Part shown: positions 51,162-62,571 of the stretch, in pieces
Layout of the letters: each line of letters begins with the position of its first letter
How positions within the stretch are numbered: position 1 is the first letter of the stretch
Assembly: GCA_014526335.1 (NCBI GenBank)
Contig: JACTAT010000048.1
Coordinates: 124,288-188,287, forward strand
Origin: Chrysaora quinquecirrha
Lineage: Eukaryota > Cnidaria > Scyphozoa > Semaeostomeae > Pelagiidae
Reading direction: 5' to 3'
Length of the DNA: 64,000 nucleotides
Notes under the pieces: model-generated
Told to the model about the DNA's origin: nothing
The model's input: the letters and a program-made list of their open reading frames with translations, nothing else
The model's database searches: none
Position numbers and translations under genes: made by a program

Positions 51162-52370
51162 TTTGGCATTTAAAGATTAAAATAAAATGGCAGTGTCAAA
51201 CAACGGCAGCAATCAGCATCCGGCATGGAAAGAATAATCAAGATTGATGGACAAATGCATTGATCATTTTCCCGCCAATTTTGATAACAGCCTCACTTCG
51301 AATTTGTTGTGAAAATTCCCGCGCACCCGCACATGTTATGCAGTGTTTTGCGAAAGAAAATCATCTCTTCGAAAGACGATATTGCATGACCAATTTTCTA
51401 TGACGATTTGTCATTGTAAATTTTAGTTATCTATAGGATAGAGAACGAATGCCAAAAGTAAAAAATACTTAAGTTGTTTTCAAGAAAGACAAACTTTCTG
51501 AGATAATTTTAAAATTCTAAATGGGCACTCAGTCAGAAAATTATAGCACTCGGTCCGTTAATGCGTTGTCTCTAAAAAATGTCTGCCCCCAAATATAAAA
51601 TCTGAATTTTTGCCTCTTGAAAGCTTAGTCGGGTTGCCTATGCAAAAAGAGAAACTCTCGCTCGATTCCTGTGTTAAAATTGACGTTTTATATAAAAGCA
51701 ATTTACATGGTCCAAAATATCAGAGTATACTAGGTGCCATTTTTTACTCCGATTTATGGGGGTAATAAAGGGGTCTAAATAACTACCAACAAGGCCTTTG
51801 CCTCTGCAGAGGAGAGATGCCGGCAAAAAAGTTGGCACAAGAAGAACGAAAGCAAGAGGACCCAAGAGAAAAAATTGCTAGAATTCGATTTTTGAAACCG
51901 TATTTGATCATTTATCGTTTTTAGGTATTCAAAGATCAGAAAGCGAAAATGTATACACAATTTCTTTCCAATATTTCGTTCTATTAAATTCCACATTTTG
52001 AAAGAATCGCTCGATCCTCGATTTATTAGCTCTTACAAGACGCGGGTTGCTGATCTTAGCCCTTATAAAATCATAGTCAATAGAAAAAACACTGATCTGG
52101 AAGCCTATTGTTCTAACTTATTGTTCAGTTTTTAAGCTATCACGTGACCAAAGTAAGTGCACAAGTTTTCCCGCACTTAGAGTTTTGCATGGTAGTTTGG
52201 TTTGGTAGTTTGATGGCAAGCAAGCTTCGAAATTGTTTGATTTTTATATTTTATTAATTTATCATGGTCTCATTTTCATAAATAAGTTTAATCATAATAG
52301 GTTTAGTTTGCGTTTAGTTTGTGATTAGTTCGTGTTCTGTTGGAGTTCAGTTTGCGTTCGGGGCCTAAGC
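51162..52370. other. DNMT1 upstream region
   Basis: The 5' UTR and promoter should lie in the first few hundred bases. I see a locally CG-richer stretch at about 51320-51340 (CCCGCGCACCCGCAC) but no clear TATA box. The rest is AT-rich with no recognisable gene. Confidence 0.5.
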
Positions 52371-52374
52371 AGGT

Positions 52375-52910
52375 CATTTGTTGTGCAACTGATCTTGCAA
52401 CCAAATTGATTTTTCTTCAAGATTTTGTCAAACCAAGTTTATTTTCCAACAGAATAGACCTATGTGAAACATCTATAAATTTTCAGAGTCTATTCTCGGC
52501 GTTTTTCTCGAAAATTTTGGCTCCTAAAATGAGTTCCCCGATGGTGACACAAATTTTAAAATTTACAGAAAATTTACAGATGTTGCACATGGCTATATTC
52601 TCTTGGAAAATCCATTTGGTTCGATAAAAACCTTTGCCTGGCAGCAAAATCAGTTGCACAAAGAATGGCCCGCGCACGATCGTAGTCGAAAAATTTGTGT
52701 CACCGCGGGGGAACTCATTTTAGGAGCCAAAATTTTCGAGAAAAACGCCGAGAATGGACTCTAAAAATTTATAGATGTTTCACATAGGTCTATTCTGTTG
52801 GAAAATAAACTTGGTTTGACAAAATCTTTCAGCCAGCAGCAAAATCAGTTGCACAAAGAACGGCTCGCAGGCAATCCCTGTCGAAATATTTCTAATTGTC
52901 ACCGTCGGGG
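52375..52910. mobile_element. Three-unit inverted repeat, 1.2 kb upstream of DNMT1
   Basis: The left arm (about 52380-52550) and right arm (about 52702-52860) are inverted copies: GTTTATTTTCCAACAGAATA against TATTCTGTTGGAAAATAAAC, and CTCGAAAATTTTGGCTCCTA against TAGGAGCCAAAATTTTCGAG. A third partial unit lies between them (CAGCAAAATCAGTTGCACAA), repeated at 52838. Confidence 0.9.
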
Positions 52911-53081
52911 CTGTTTTTAGGAGCTAAAATTTTCAAGAAAAATGTACACACGTACAAACAAACACCACAAGTCAACTTGGTTGCAGTCTCAGCATTCCAG
53001 TACTCTGTTGTGAACTCCACATATACAAAAAATGGCAACAGCTTCTTTTGCTGTTGGGTGGCGTAGGATAACATCATACTT

Positions 53082-53270
53082 CCTTTGTATGAAAATGGCT
53101 GGGATGTATCTGACGGAATAGTTGTACCGAAGAAATGCCTGAACCTTCCTACACCTTAGGCAGTTCTTGAGCTTGTGAAGTGTGGCTGCAAAGGACGATG
53201 TAGTGGAGGGCGCAAGTGTTCATGCTTGAAGAACGGAAATCTCAATTGTACAGACTATTCCTTTACCAGA
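53082..53270 (+). pseudogene. Fragment of Cys-rich (CXC-type) protein, with in-frame stop
   Basis: Plus-strand frame LYENGWDVSDGIVVPKK, then PTP, a TAG stop, then AVLELVKCGCKGRCSGG and RKCSCLKNGNLNC. The CGCKGRC...CSCLKNG spacing resembles Cys-rich tails common in invertebrate mobile-element or orphan proteins. No start or continuation found. Function unknown. Confidence 0.6.
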
Positions 53271-54107
53271 TTTTTTTTAAGTATCATTTCTAGGTTAACT
53301 TATGTTGATTGATTGACTTAAACTAGCTCTTACCATACATGGACATAGTTTTGTTGATCATCTAATCATTGATATAGATGCTTTGGGAGTAAAACTTTTG
53401 GTAAAAAGCAATTCTTGATACATTTGGTACACATTTGCATCCAATAGCTTTTTACGCTGCCACATGCAGGCGCTCCAATTTTCTCCTGTGCAGAGGTCAC
53501 TAAATTTGAATGTCTGTTTTGACTCCCCTGTAAATTACCCTTGAAATGGAGGGAAAAAATTGCACCCATACTTCAGATATTGAACAGTGGCTTACATTTT
53601 TTTCTGAAGGTCATTCAGCATATTTTAAAGGGTGGCTTATAAACAGGGGCTGCTTACAATCGAAGAAATCCAGAGTGGAATCCATACAATCTTGACACCA
53701 GAGATTATGCAAATGAAAACTGCTTTCAGGCCAAAAGAAACAATAGATCCATTGTTCTATTAGGAAAATAGTAATGCCTGCTATTGTTTTTCTAAAAGAT
53801 TCGTGCGCTGGCACACCAACAATTTCTGAAAGCCCATGTCAGATTTCTGTGGTGTAGACTACAAGGATTCTACCCTGGGAAAAAATACAGTATATGTGTA
53901 AAGTTTGAATTCATTTTTATTGGGTACATTCATTTATAGAAGTACTGTGAGTTATTATATAATTTGAAGTCCAAGAGGCAAGTTTATTTCACCAATTTAA
54001 AAAAATATGTTTTAATACTGTCTAGGCTTTTCCTTGACTTCAGAAGTCGGAACATACATCACATTACATCACCACTATCTGATAATCGATATCGTCGTGT
54101 CGTCATA

Positions 54108-54470
54108 TCACCATTTGAATTTGTTTTTATTCTTTCGTTTAGACTGAATTTTCCTGACTTTTCTTTGTGAAAGCAGATGTAATGGCACTTTGGCATTTTT
54201 CTTAGAAATTTTAGTTTTATCTACTTCTGTCGAATCAGTCTGTTCTTCTTCACAAGCCATCTCATCAACTCCGTCATCAACTGAACTTTGCTTAGGCCCA
54301 TCGTCAAATTTTTCACAATTCTGGTCCTCGGTATTTTCTGCAATTTCATCGATGAAACCTGGCTTTTCAGCGATTATTTTTCGCAGCTTTTCATCTAACT
54401 TAGGCTTCAATTTCAATCGCTTGATAGCCAAAAATTTCTTTCTTCTCTTAGAGCGAATACTTTTCGCCAT
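54108..54470 (-). CDS. LLPH: LLP homolog (LLPH)-like small basic nuclear protein
   Basis: 120 codons in a single uninterrupted exon, ATG at 54470 in a good context (CAACATGGC), stop TGA at 54108. It starts MAKSIRSKRRKKFLAIKRLK, matching the family start MAKSLRSKWKRKMRAEKR, has an acidic Glu/Asp-rich middle and ends in a Lys/Arg tail (RKVRKIQSKRKNKNKFKW). Family members are small nucleolar/nuclear proteins of about 130 residues linked to ribosome or chromatin roles. Same strand as DNMT1, about 2.9 kb upstream of its start. It could be an intronless retrocopy, but the frame is intact. Confidence 0.85.
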   Translation of the reverse strand: MAKSIRSKRRKKFLAIKRLKLKPKLDEKLRKIIAEKPGFIDEIAENTEDQNCEKFDDGPKQSSVDDGVDEMACEEEQTDSTEVDKTKISKKNAKVPLHLLSQRKVRKIQSKRKNKNKFKW

Positions 54471-54589
54471 GTTGCTCGTTTCTTTGTTGAATGTTCAAGG
54501 TTTGTTGAAACAGTTCCACGTGCTGATGCTGGAGATTATAAGTATGCACCTGAACCATGTGACGTACAGTTTGGACGAATTTAGTAAAT

Positions 54590-55700
54590 CAGGGCATTTT
54601 TTAACAGTGGAACTACTGGGGAATGTTCCCCAGTAGGCCCAATGCCTTCCCCAGTAGTGAGCGCCAAAATCATACGATTTCCCCAGTAGTATGGGCCCTT
54701 GTAGATTCCCACTTACCCACTTGAGCATCAACTGGTAGGTTTAAGTGAAAATGGCTGTCTTTAATTAGCTACAAGTTACAACATGCATTTTAAGCATTTG
54801 CAGTATTGGTGAAGATATTGTTTGTTTGAGCTTCGTACAAGAATAAAATTTCGACTTGGTATTAAATTTGCCTTTTTGCAGGGGCGCCAATAGTGACGGG
54901 GTGTGGGGGTTGAGACATCCCCGAATAATTCAAGCATTCGGTCCCGATAATAATTGAAAGTTTGATCCCAGAACCATCCACACTATCCTTACGAGCTTCT
55001 TAAGTATTGTTCTCGGGTTACCTTTAACGGATACCTCACGAGCCATCGGAAAATCTGAATAACTGGTGCGAAAAGAAAAGCTGTAGTTGTAAGCAGTTTT
55101 TGAGACAGTATTTTACGATTTTTCCCAGGGCCCTTAGATGTGGCAACTTTCGGCCGATTGCAACCCAATCCGTTCAAAACAGTAGAATATAGCTATTGGT
55201 AGTCAATACGGCCGTCAGCAGTGGATACCCCAATCTCTAAACCACAGAAAAGTGGAGTCAGTCTCTTCTGTACGTTTTTACGTTCCTGGACTATCACGGG
55301 CGTCAGGCGATAATTTCAATTAAATTTCGGCAAAACTTATCTTCTGTTTCTTCCGTTTTCTTAAAAAACTCGGCTCCCTTGGCTGCGCAAATTGAATAAA
55401 GGTTTCCTGAAATGATCACCAGAGAGATTCTAGCTACCCAATTTTTCAAAATTTTCCGGGAGAGCATACCCCCGGACCCCTCTAGATGCTTAGGCGCTCT
55501 ACAGCCTTCTTTCTTCGGTCCCACTTCATGAAAACTCCCGAAAAATTCTGTGAAATTGTGCCCTTGTCCTTTGCCATTTCTCGTTTTCAGCAACTGTGAC
55601 AATCTTTAAAATGATGTATTTTAGCTACTTTCGGTTATTACGCCTTAAGGCCCTTTTTCCCAATTTTCCCCAGTAGTGAAAATTTCTTAAAAATGCCCTG
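54590..55700. mobile_element. 1.1-kb inverted-repeat element upstream of LLPH
   Basis: Left CAGGGCATTTTTTAACAG, right TTCTTAAAAATGCCCTG, with subterminal ACTACTGGGGAA against TTCCCCAGTAGT; CCCCAGTAG occurs repeatedly near the left end. It begins about 120 bp upstream of the LLPH ATG. No transposase frame found. Confidence 0.85.
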
Positions 55701-57920
55701 TGTTATTTATTACTTGTTTTGTCACTAAACAGACGTGAATATGATAATCGGGCGTTCGGGACTGTTCAAAATCTTGCATGGCTCCTAAAAAAATGAAATA
55801 ATTCTTCAATCGAACACTGTAATTTGTATATCGCAATCCTCTAATTGGCCCCGTCGAATAGGCCCCCCAATCAAACTAGCGCCCACACTAGAGTGATAAA
55901 TTGTCAATAAGCCCCCACCTCGAATAAGCCCCAACCCCTGACATTTTGGTGTTAGCCTTTTAAGTCCACATTACAATTCTAAGGGAAGTCATGGGCTGAA
56001 TGCAGCTCCCTTTCCACAAGTACCACTTAAACAGTCTTCTTAGATCCATCTTTTTTATAGTCCATTTAGACAATAAAGATCGGGATTTGAAGCCAGGACA
56101 GTCATGGGCTGCTTGACTGAGTATTCTTCGAAAATTCCATTTAGAACTTCATGGAAGAATCTACTCTGGCAATGTACACGAGCAAAGAAAATAAAGAAAA
56201 TATATAATAACACTTTTTGAGTAGTACATAACTTCAAAATCAAGAGCATTTTGGTAAACTTCATTCCGGTTATATCAAGCTAAGAGGAGTGTCAGACAAA
56301 AAAGCTATATTTCTGAATAATTCAATCATTATATTAATAAGATAATTCATTTATATTTACGACAGTTTACAAAAAAGAGTATTTTAATAATCATGCAGAT
56401 ATGTCATGTAATACATATATACTCATTCTTACATACAACAAGAAATACACTGATACATTGGGCAACAATATACAAAATATATGCAAAAAATAAAAAAGGC
56501 CCTATGAAATAAGAAAGACTGCAAATCTAAAGGCTTTGCTAGACTGGGAGCTATGTTGAGTGCTACCTTGGAAACTTTGTAGAGCGTGACTAAATCTGCA
56601 GCAAAAGACACGCACATGTTTCTGGAGACAACTGAAACATTTCTGGCCTTCGTGACACGCTAGTATGATGCTCACTCGCATGTTTAGCCGCCCTGAGAGT
56701 AGTCTGCGGTGCGACCTCTACGGAGGAGGAAAGGAAAATATATTTTCCTTTCCTCCTCCGTAAAGGTCACACCGCAGACTTCCCTGAGAGCAACACTGAA
56801 AACAATGTCGCTTGCAACATGTCTTCCAGTTTTACCACAGCTTGAAGTGAGATTTTCCTAAGTTTGATCTGGTGGGGTTTGATCTGCGGAATACTTTGGC
56901 TTGTGATTCTTAAATTTTAGAGCTCTACGCATTCTTGGTCAACATGTCAAGTCATTTCAAGTGCGGTAGGATGAATTTACAGATTGAATAGAAAAGATAG
57001 AATAGTGCTAGAAAAAAATATTGTCTCAAGGAAATTATGGGCTCGAGCGCTAAGCTGACTGAAGGGATTTATTGGCTTGTACACTTGTTACGCAATGTGC
57101 TTGCATTAAACTATGTCACAAATTTTGCCAAGATTAAATAAAAGAACCAAGATAGTCAAACTAAATCTGGTCATTTTAGCCCATTTTGATTCATGCTTCT
57201 TGAGGGTTTTGTGGGCATATTGTAACAAAACAACTGTATAACTTCGTCGTCCAGACATTGATGATTCTTTTGATGCACATATTTCACCAGTTGGTTCAAA
57301 GAAACTTAATTTACTGCTTTTTAATATCAGGGTAGTTTGATATCTTGCACAGGTTTATCCTAAGCAAAGTGACGAAGTAAACCTATAGGAGTCTTGTTAC
57401 AAAAATAGAAATTTCGTGGTAAATAACGTCACTTTACCTAGTAATGAACTATGCACAAGTTAGACTATCAAAGTCCTCTTATTTTATCTTGATTTTTACC
57501 TGTAGAAAGGCAGACCTACAAGCAAACAATTCAGGGCAATCAAACAAGCAACAAACAAACAAACGTCTTCTGGTAAATTGCTAAGATCTTCAAGACACTG
57601 AGATGCTCCACATCCCAATTACCCAACCTTAACGAGCTACCACCTTAATCCCAGATGCCCTAGCTTAATCAGAAGCCACCTTAATCTAAATCTTAATCTC
57701 ATTCAACTTTATGAAGGAATTAATGTGAAGTTGCTTTGGTTTTTCAACAGATCCATTGGCAACCAAGGATTCTCTGACACCAAATCAAATTATGCCAAAC
57801 ACAAATCAGCTTTGGTCGAAAAAAACAAATGACAACAACTACCAGACGGAAGGGACAACTAATACATTGCAGTCAGTGGTCATATGTCTTATAGGTATAG
57901 AATTAATATCATGTTTCCGA
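55701..57920. other. Intergenic stretch, mostly unassigned
   Basis: Holds an AATAAGCCCCC-type repeat (55845-55935) and the hairpin at 56701-56780. Apart from these I see AT-rich sequence without supported coding exons. Confidence 0.45.
56701..56780. repeat. 80-bp near-perfect palindrome
   Basis: AGTCTGCGGTGCGACCT with CGGAGGAGGAAAGGAAAATA is mirrored by TATTTTCCTTTCCTCCTCCG with AGGTCACACCGCAGACT. Two 40-base arms meet at a central ATAT with almost no loop and only a few mismatches. Confidence 0.95.
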
Positions 57921-57923
57921 TTA

Positions 57924-58793
57924 AGGTCCTGTTTACACGAGAGAAACTGGGTCGGCTCCGAACCGAGCGAGAAATATTGACAGCCGTATTTGTTTGGTTC
58001 ACGCACGCGCTATCCCCAGGGGTTTACTCATTATCTTTCAATACGGGGGTCCATGCCAATATTTGGGGTCCGAAGTCATAAGCTTATTCAATATTTGGGG
58101 TCTGTGAATTATAACATCGACAAAGAAAATTTTTGGGGTCCACAAATCTGAAGGAAGGACCGTGTGATTTGGTACGATTCATTACAATGACCCATCCAAC
58201 TGTCAAGAGCTTATAAATGGTAAATCGTCACAACACTGATGGCTAAACACGAGAAAACATTTTAAGGGTACAAAAATTGATAGCAATATTTGGGGTCTCC
58301 AAAACATTAAACTCAATATTTGGGACCCCAAAACATTAGAATCAATATTTAGGGGTCTGCAAGGAAATAGTGGCATGGACCCCCGTATTGAAAGTTAATT
58401 AGTGTCCCGCCCCCGGGGGCGCTATCACACTTCTTGCTACAAAACTGCTTGAAATTTCTTCTTTATATCGAAGCGGAATCTTGTGGTTGTCTAAAACAGA
58501 AAATTCGATTTCGCTTCGAAAATTGATGAGTTCTTGTAGGATTCATTCAAACACTTTTAGTCACGTTTAGCATCCTTGCCAGTTTGAATCCGATCCAAAG
58601 CGCTTATTGGCGATCTTGAAAGAGCCAAAGACGAGTTGGCTCTTCCTCTGAACAGATCCAGAACTGGCTCTATACAAAGCCAGAAAAGGTACGGGTCCAA
58701 GAAATTCCGTGTAAAAGGAGGGCGTTTCGGAGCTAAAACTGGCTCTGGATCGAGCCAGAACAGACCCAGTTACTCTAGTGTAAACGGGGTCTA
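57924..58793. mobile_element. Inverted-repeat element, CGTTTACAC-type ends, with nested MITE
   Basis: Left AGGTCCTGTTTACACGAGAG then AACTGGGTC; right GACCCAGTTACTCTAGTGTA then AACGGGGTCT. Interrupted by the element at 58015-58418. Interior of the right half repeats AACTGGCTC and GAGCCA. Confidence 0.85.
58015..58418. mobile_element. 404-bp nested MITE with 8-bp target duplication
   Basis: GCGCTATC flanks both ends (58007-58014 and 58419-58426). Terminal repeats include TTTCAATACGGGGGTCCATG on the left and CATGGACCCCCGTATTGAAA on the right. The interior repeats ATATTTGGGGTC five or more times. Confidence 0.92.
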
Positions 58794-59084
58794 CGATTCT
58801 TAGCTATTAAATGAAAGATCCAACATATAGGTTTTATTTGAGGATCTTTCTTCAACCGTACCTTAAAAACTCTGCTTTGAATATTATAACAATATTAAGT
58901 AAATTGATCGGTCCTTTCCAGCTCTTTAAAAGCAGATTCTTTATTTACCTAGCTCTTCTGGCACTTGAATTTGCACTAAAAACACCGCACAAGGCTTATA
59001 AAGTTTTGTATTTGTCATCTTCTTCGATGGTAGTGTGAAACGGACCTCTGTAACGCCTGTGAGGAAATAAAAAATTATTGCGAT

Positions 59085-59180
59085 AAACAGCGGAAACATT
59101 TTCGGGCATACTTAATAGCTTTTCTCCTCTGACACTCCTCAGAGTGTGAACGTCAGAAACAGACCGAAATAATAAACTAC
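59085..59180. mobile_element. Partial MITE of the TCGCAATTTTG family
   Basis: GCGATAAACAGCGGAAACAT, CTGACACTCCTCAGAGTG and AACGTCAGAAACAGACCGAA match 18826-18950 in order. Confidence 0.8.
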
Positions 59181-59654
59181 TGCAATGAAAAGAACAGAAC
59201 AATTTCGAATCAAACATTTGCTATGCTCCAAAAGAACGAACCCATAGATGAAATCAGGGCGTTACATCTACCTCTGGTAACCATTGAATCATGGATGTCC
59301 CAAAACGGGAAAGCAGTTAAGACTTTTAGACCCCGTTTACACGGGCAAAAATGGATCGTATCTAAAGTGGATCCGATCTACTTTTGGTACGGATGGGCCC
59401 TGTGTTTACACACAATTCGTAGATCCGATTCACTTTTGGTCCGCGAATCGACATACTTTTGGATCGCTTTGAAAAGCGTTCAAGTTCAGATCCGATCTAC
59501 TTTTGCATCGTGTAAACAGGCGGATCCGATTCAAAACTGGCACTCTTCGAAAATATTATCAAGAATTACCATAAGTGGCATACCACAATTGATGGGATTT
59601 GAACCCAGGACTGCATGATCAAAGAAACAACGACGTTTCCATTTATATATTTGT

Positions 59655-62055
59655 CATGACAAATATATATAAATAGTTATGGTGCTGAAGAAGGCTCAAC
59701 ATAGCCGAAACACAAAAAGCAAACGGGAGGAGAGCCTTGGGCTGTATGACTTGGAGAGTTACTCGGCGATTTCATTGAGCTCTATAGCTCAGTGGAAACG
59801 TCGTTGGCTCTCTGATCATGCAGTCCTGGGTTCAAATCCCATCAATTGTGGTATGCCACTTATGGAAAAATCTATCCTTGTGTTCGCCATTCATGACAAA
59901 TATATATAAATAGTTATAGTGCTGAAGAAGGCTCAATATAGCCGAAACACAAAAACAAAATGGGATGAGAGCCTGGGGCTGTATGACTTTGAGAGTTACT
60001 CGGCGATTTCATTGAGCTCTATAGCTCAGTGGAAACGTCGTTGGCTCTCTGATCATACAGTCCTGGGTTCAAATCCCATCAATTGTGGTATGCCACTTGT
60101 GGAAAAATCTATCCTTGTGTTCGCCATTCATGACAAATATATATAAATATGTATAGTGCTGAAGAAGGCTCAACATAGCCGAAACACAAAAAACAAAATG
60201 GAATGAGAGCCTGGGGCTGTATGACTCCGAGAGCTACTCGGCTATTTCATTGAGCTCTATCTTATAGCTCAGTGGAAACGTCGTTGGCTCTCTGATCATA
60301 CAGTCCTGGGTTCAAGTCCCATCGATTGTGGTATGCCACTTGTGGAAAATCTATCCTAGTGTTCGCCATTCATGACAAATATATATAAATAGTTATGGTG
60401 CTGAAGAAGGCTCAATATAGCCGAAACACAAAAAGCAAAATGGGATGAGAGCCTGGGGCTGTATGACTTGGAGAGTTACTCGGCGATTTCATTGAGCTCT
60501 ATAGCTCAGTGGAAACGTCGTTGGCTCTCTGATCATACAGTCCTGGGTTCAAATCCCATCGATTGTGGTATGCCACTTGTGGAAAAATCTATCCTAGTGT
60601 TCGCCATTCATGACAAATATATGTTAATATGTATAGTGCTGAAGAAGGCTCAACATAGCCGAAACACAAAAAGCAAAATGGGATGAGAGCCTGGGGCTGT
60701 ATGACTTGGAGAGTTACTCGGCGATTTCATTGAGCTCTATAGCTCAGTGGAAACGTCGTTGGCTCTTTGATCACGCAGTCCTGGGTTCAAATCCCATCAA
60801 TTGTGGTATGCCACTTATGGAAAAATCTATCCTTGTGTTCGCCATTCATGACAAATATATATAAATAGTTATAGTGCTGAAGAAGGCTCAATATAGCCGA
60901 AACACAAAAAACAAAATGGAATGAGAGCCTGGGGCTGTATGACTTGGAGAGTTACTCGGCGATTTCATTGAGCTCTATAGCTCAGTGGAAACGTCGTTGG
61001 CTCTTTGATCACGCAGTCCTGGGTTCAAATCCCATCAATTGTGGTATGCCACTTATGGAAAAATCTATCCTTGTGTTCGCCATTCATGACAAATATATAT
61101 AAATAGTTATGGTGCTGAAGAAGGCTCAATATAGCCGAAACACAAAAAACAAAATGGAATGAGAGCCTGGGGCTGTATGACTTGGAGAGTTACTCGGCGA
61201 TTTCATTGAGCTCTATAGCTCAGTGGAAACGTCGTTGGCTCTTTGATCATGCAGTCCTGGGTTCAAATCCTATCTGTTGTGGTATGCCACTTCTGGAAAA
61301 ATCTATCCTTGTGTTCGCCATTCATGACAAATATATATAAATAGTTATGGTGCTGAAGAAGGCTCAATATAGCCGAAACACAAAAAGCAAAATGGAATGA
61401 GAGCCTGGGGCTGTATGACTTGGAGAGTTACTCGGCGATTTCATTGAGCTCTATAGCTCAGTGGAAACGTCGTTGGCTCTTTGATCATGCAGTCCTGGGT
61501 TCAAATCCTATCTGTTGTGGTATGCCACTTCTGGAAAAATCTATCCTTGTGTTCGCCATTCATGACAAATATATATAAATAGTTATGGTGCTGAAGAAGG
61601 CTCAATATAGCCGAAACACAAAAAACAAAATGGAATGAGAGCCTGGGGCTGTATGACTTGGAGAGTTACTCGGCGATTTCATTGAGCTCTATAGCTCAGT
61701 GGAAACGTCGTTGGCTCTTTGATCATGCAGTCCTGGGTTCAAATCCTATCTGTTGTGGTATGCCACTTCTGGAAAAATCTATCCTTGTGTTCGCCATTCA
61801 TGACAAATATATATAAATAGTTATGGTGCTGAAGAAGGCTCAATATAGCCGAAACACAAAAAGCAAAATGGAATGAGAGCCTGGGGCTGTATGACTTGGA
61901 GAGTTACTCGGCGATTTCATTGAGCTCTATAGCTCAGTGGAAACGTCGTTGGCTCTTTGATCATGCAGTCCTGGGTTCAAATCCCATCAATTGTGGTATG
62001 CCACTTATGGAAAAATCTATCCTTGTGTTCGCCATTCATGACAAATATATTTTCA
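59655..62055 (+). repeat. Tandem array of ten 238-bp tRNA-derived SINE units
   Basis: The core GAGCTCTATAGCTCAGTGG starts at 59777, 60014, 60252, 60494, 60732, 60970, 61208, 61446, 61684 and 61922, a spacing of 238 bp (237 and 242 where small indels occur; the third unit has a four-base insertion in the A-box region). Each unit has a Pol III A box (TAGCTCAGTGG) and a B box (GGGTTCAAATCCC or a one-base variant), then GGTATGCCACTT, GTGTTCGCCATTCATGAC and a 110-bp leader with GAAGGCTCAATATAGCCG. An inverted half-unit lies directly to the left at 59570-59640. Units are nearly identical, so amplification is recent or homogenised. The short frames in it (SIAQWKRRW) are by-products. Confidence 0.97.
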
Positions 62056-62075
62056 CTTTAGATCCGTGTAAACGT

Positions 62076-62474
62076 CAACCTTGTTCTCAGGGTGAATAGG
62101 CCTCTACGTGAAACTCCGCTGTCCATATTCGACCCTGGTATCGGCTGTCCAAACATTATTAAGTGACAAATATGAAGTGACGTCACAGTTTCCTCAAAAT
62201 TTCACACTAAAATAGGCCGAAAACTATGTAAAAAAACATCTATAAAAACCAAAAAATGATGCTACATGAGATATTGTATCTTGCCCTACAGCTATCAATG
62301 AAATTCTTTGCATTTCCTTTCTAAGAACATCTGCTTTCGGAATCCACATCTCGTTTTTATGCCCAGGCCAAAACCGCCAGTATTTGGCAGATTTTTGTGG
62401 CCGGTACCAGGGCCAAAATCGATTTGACGGTTGAGATTCGAGGAAATTCGACTTGAGGCCTGGGGACGAGGTTG
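62076..62474. mobile_element. 399-bp CAACCTCGTCC MITE with 9-bp target duplication
   Basis: Left CAACCTTGTTCTCAGG, right CTGGGGACGAGGTTG, flanked by TGTAAACGT at 62067-62075 and 62475-62483. The duplicated site lies in a GATCCGTGTAAACG end of another element whose opposite end is near 59328 (CCCCGTTTACACGG). Confidence 0.93.
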
Positions 62475-62571
62475 TGTAAACGTAGCCTTAAATGTTTCAA
62501 ATTCGTTTCCTCTGCGTTTCATAAGGTTTATTCTCTTTGTAGATAAGGAAGATATGAAAATCAAAACTTAC

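Noticed and set aside
49558..50030. CRISPR-like array
   Set aside because: Spaced repeats here and at 59655 have near-identical spacers and belong to simple repeats or SINE units in a eukaryotic gene region.
51109..51169. DNMT1 start at the upstream ATG (51169)
   Set aside because: That frame hits TAA in exon 2; the ATG at 51161 stays open through exons 1 to 7.
57756..57880. Plus-strand exon-like frame after TTTTTCAACAG
   Set aside because: It has an acceptor-like start and Asn/Gln/Thr-rich sequence, but no partner exon, no recognisable domain and no convincing donor.
59679..62099. Repeated short frames (SIAQWKRRWLSDH) and possible true tRNA genes
   Set aside because: They recur once per 238-bp unit and lie across the tRNA-like promoter. 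The tRNA-like part does not fold into a convincing full cloverleaf with a paired acceptor stem by eye, so I call a SINE.
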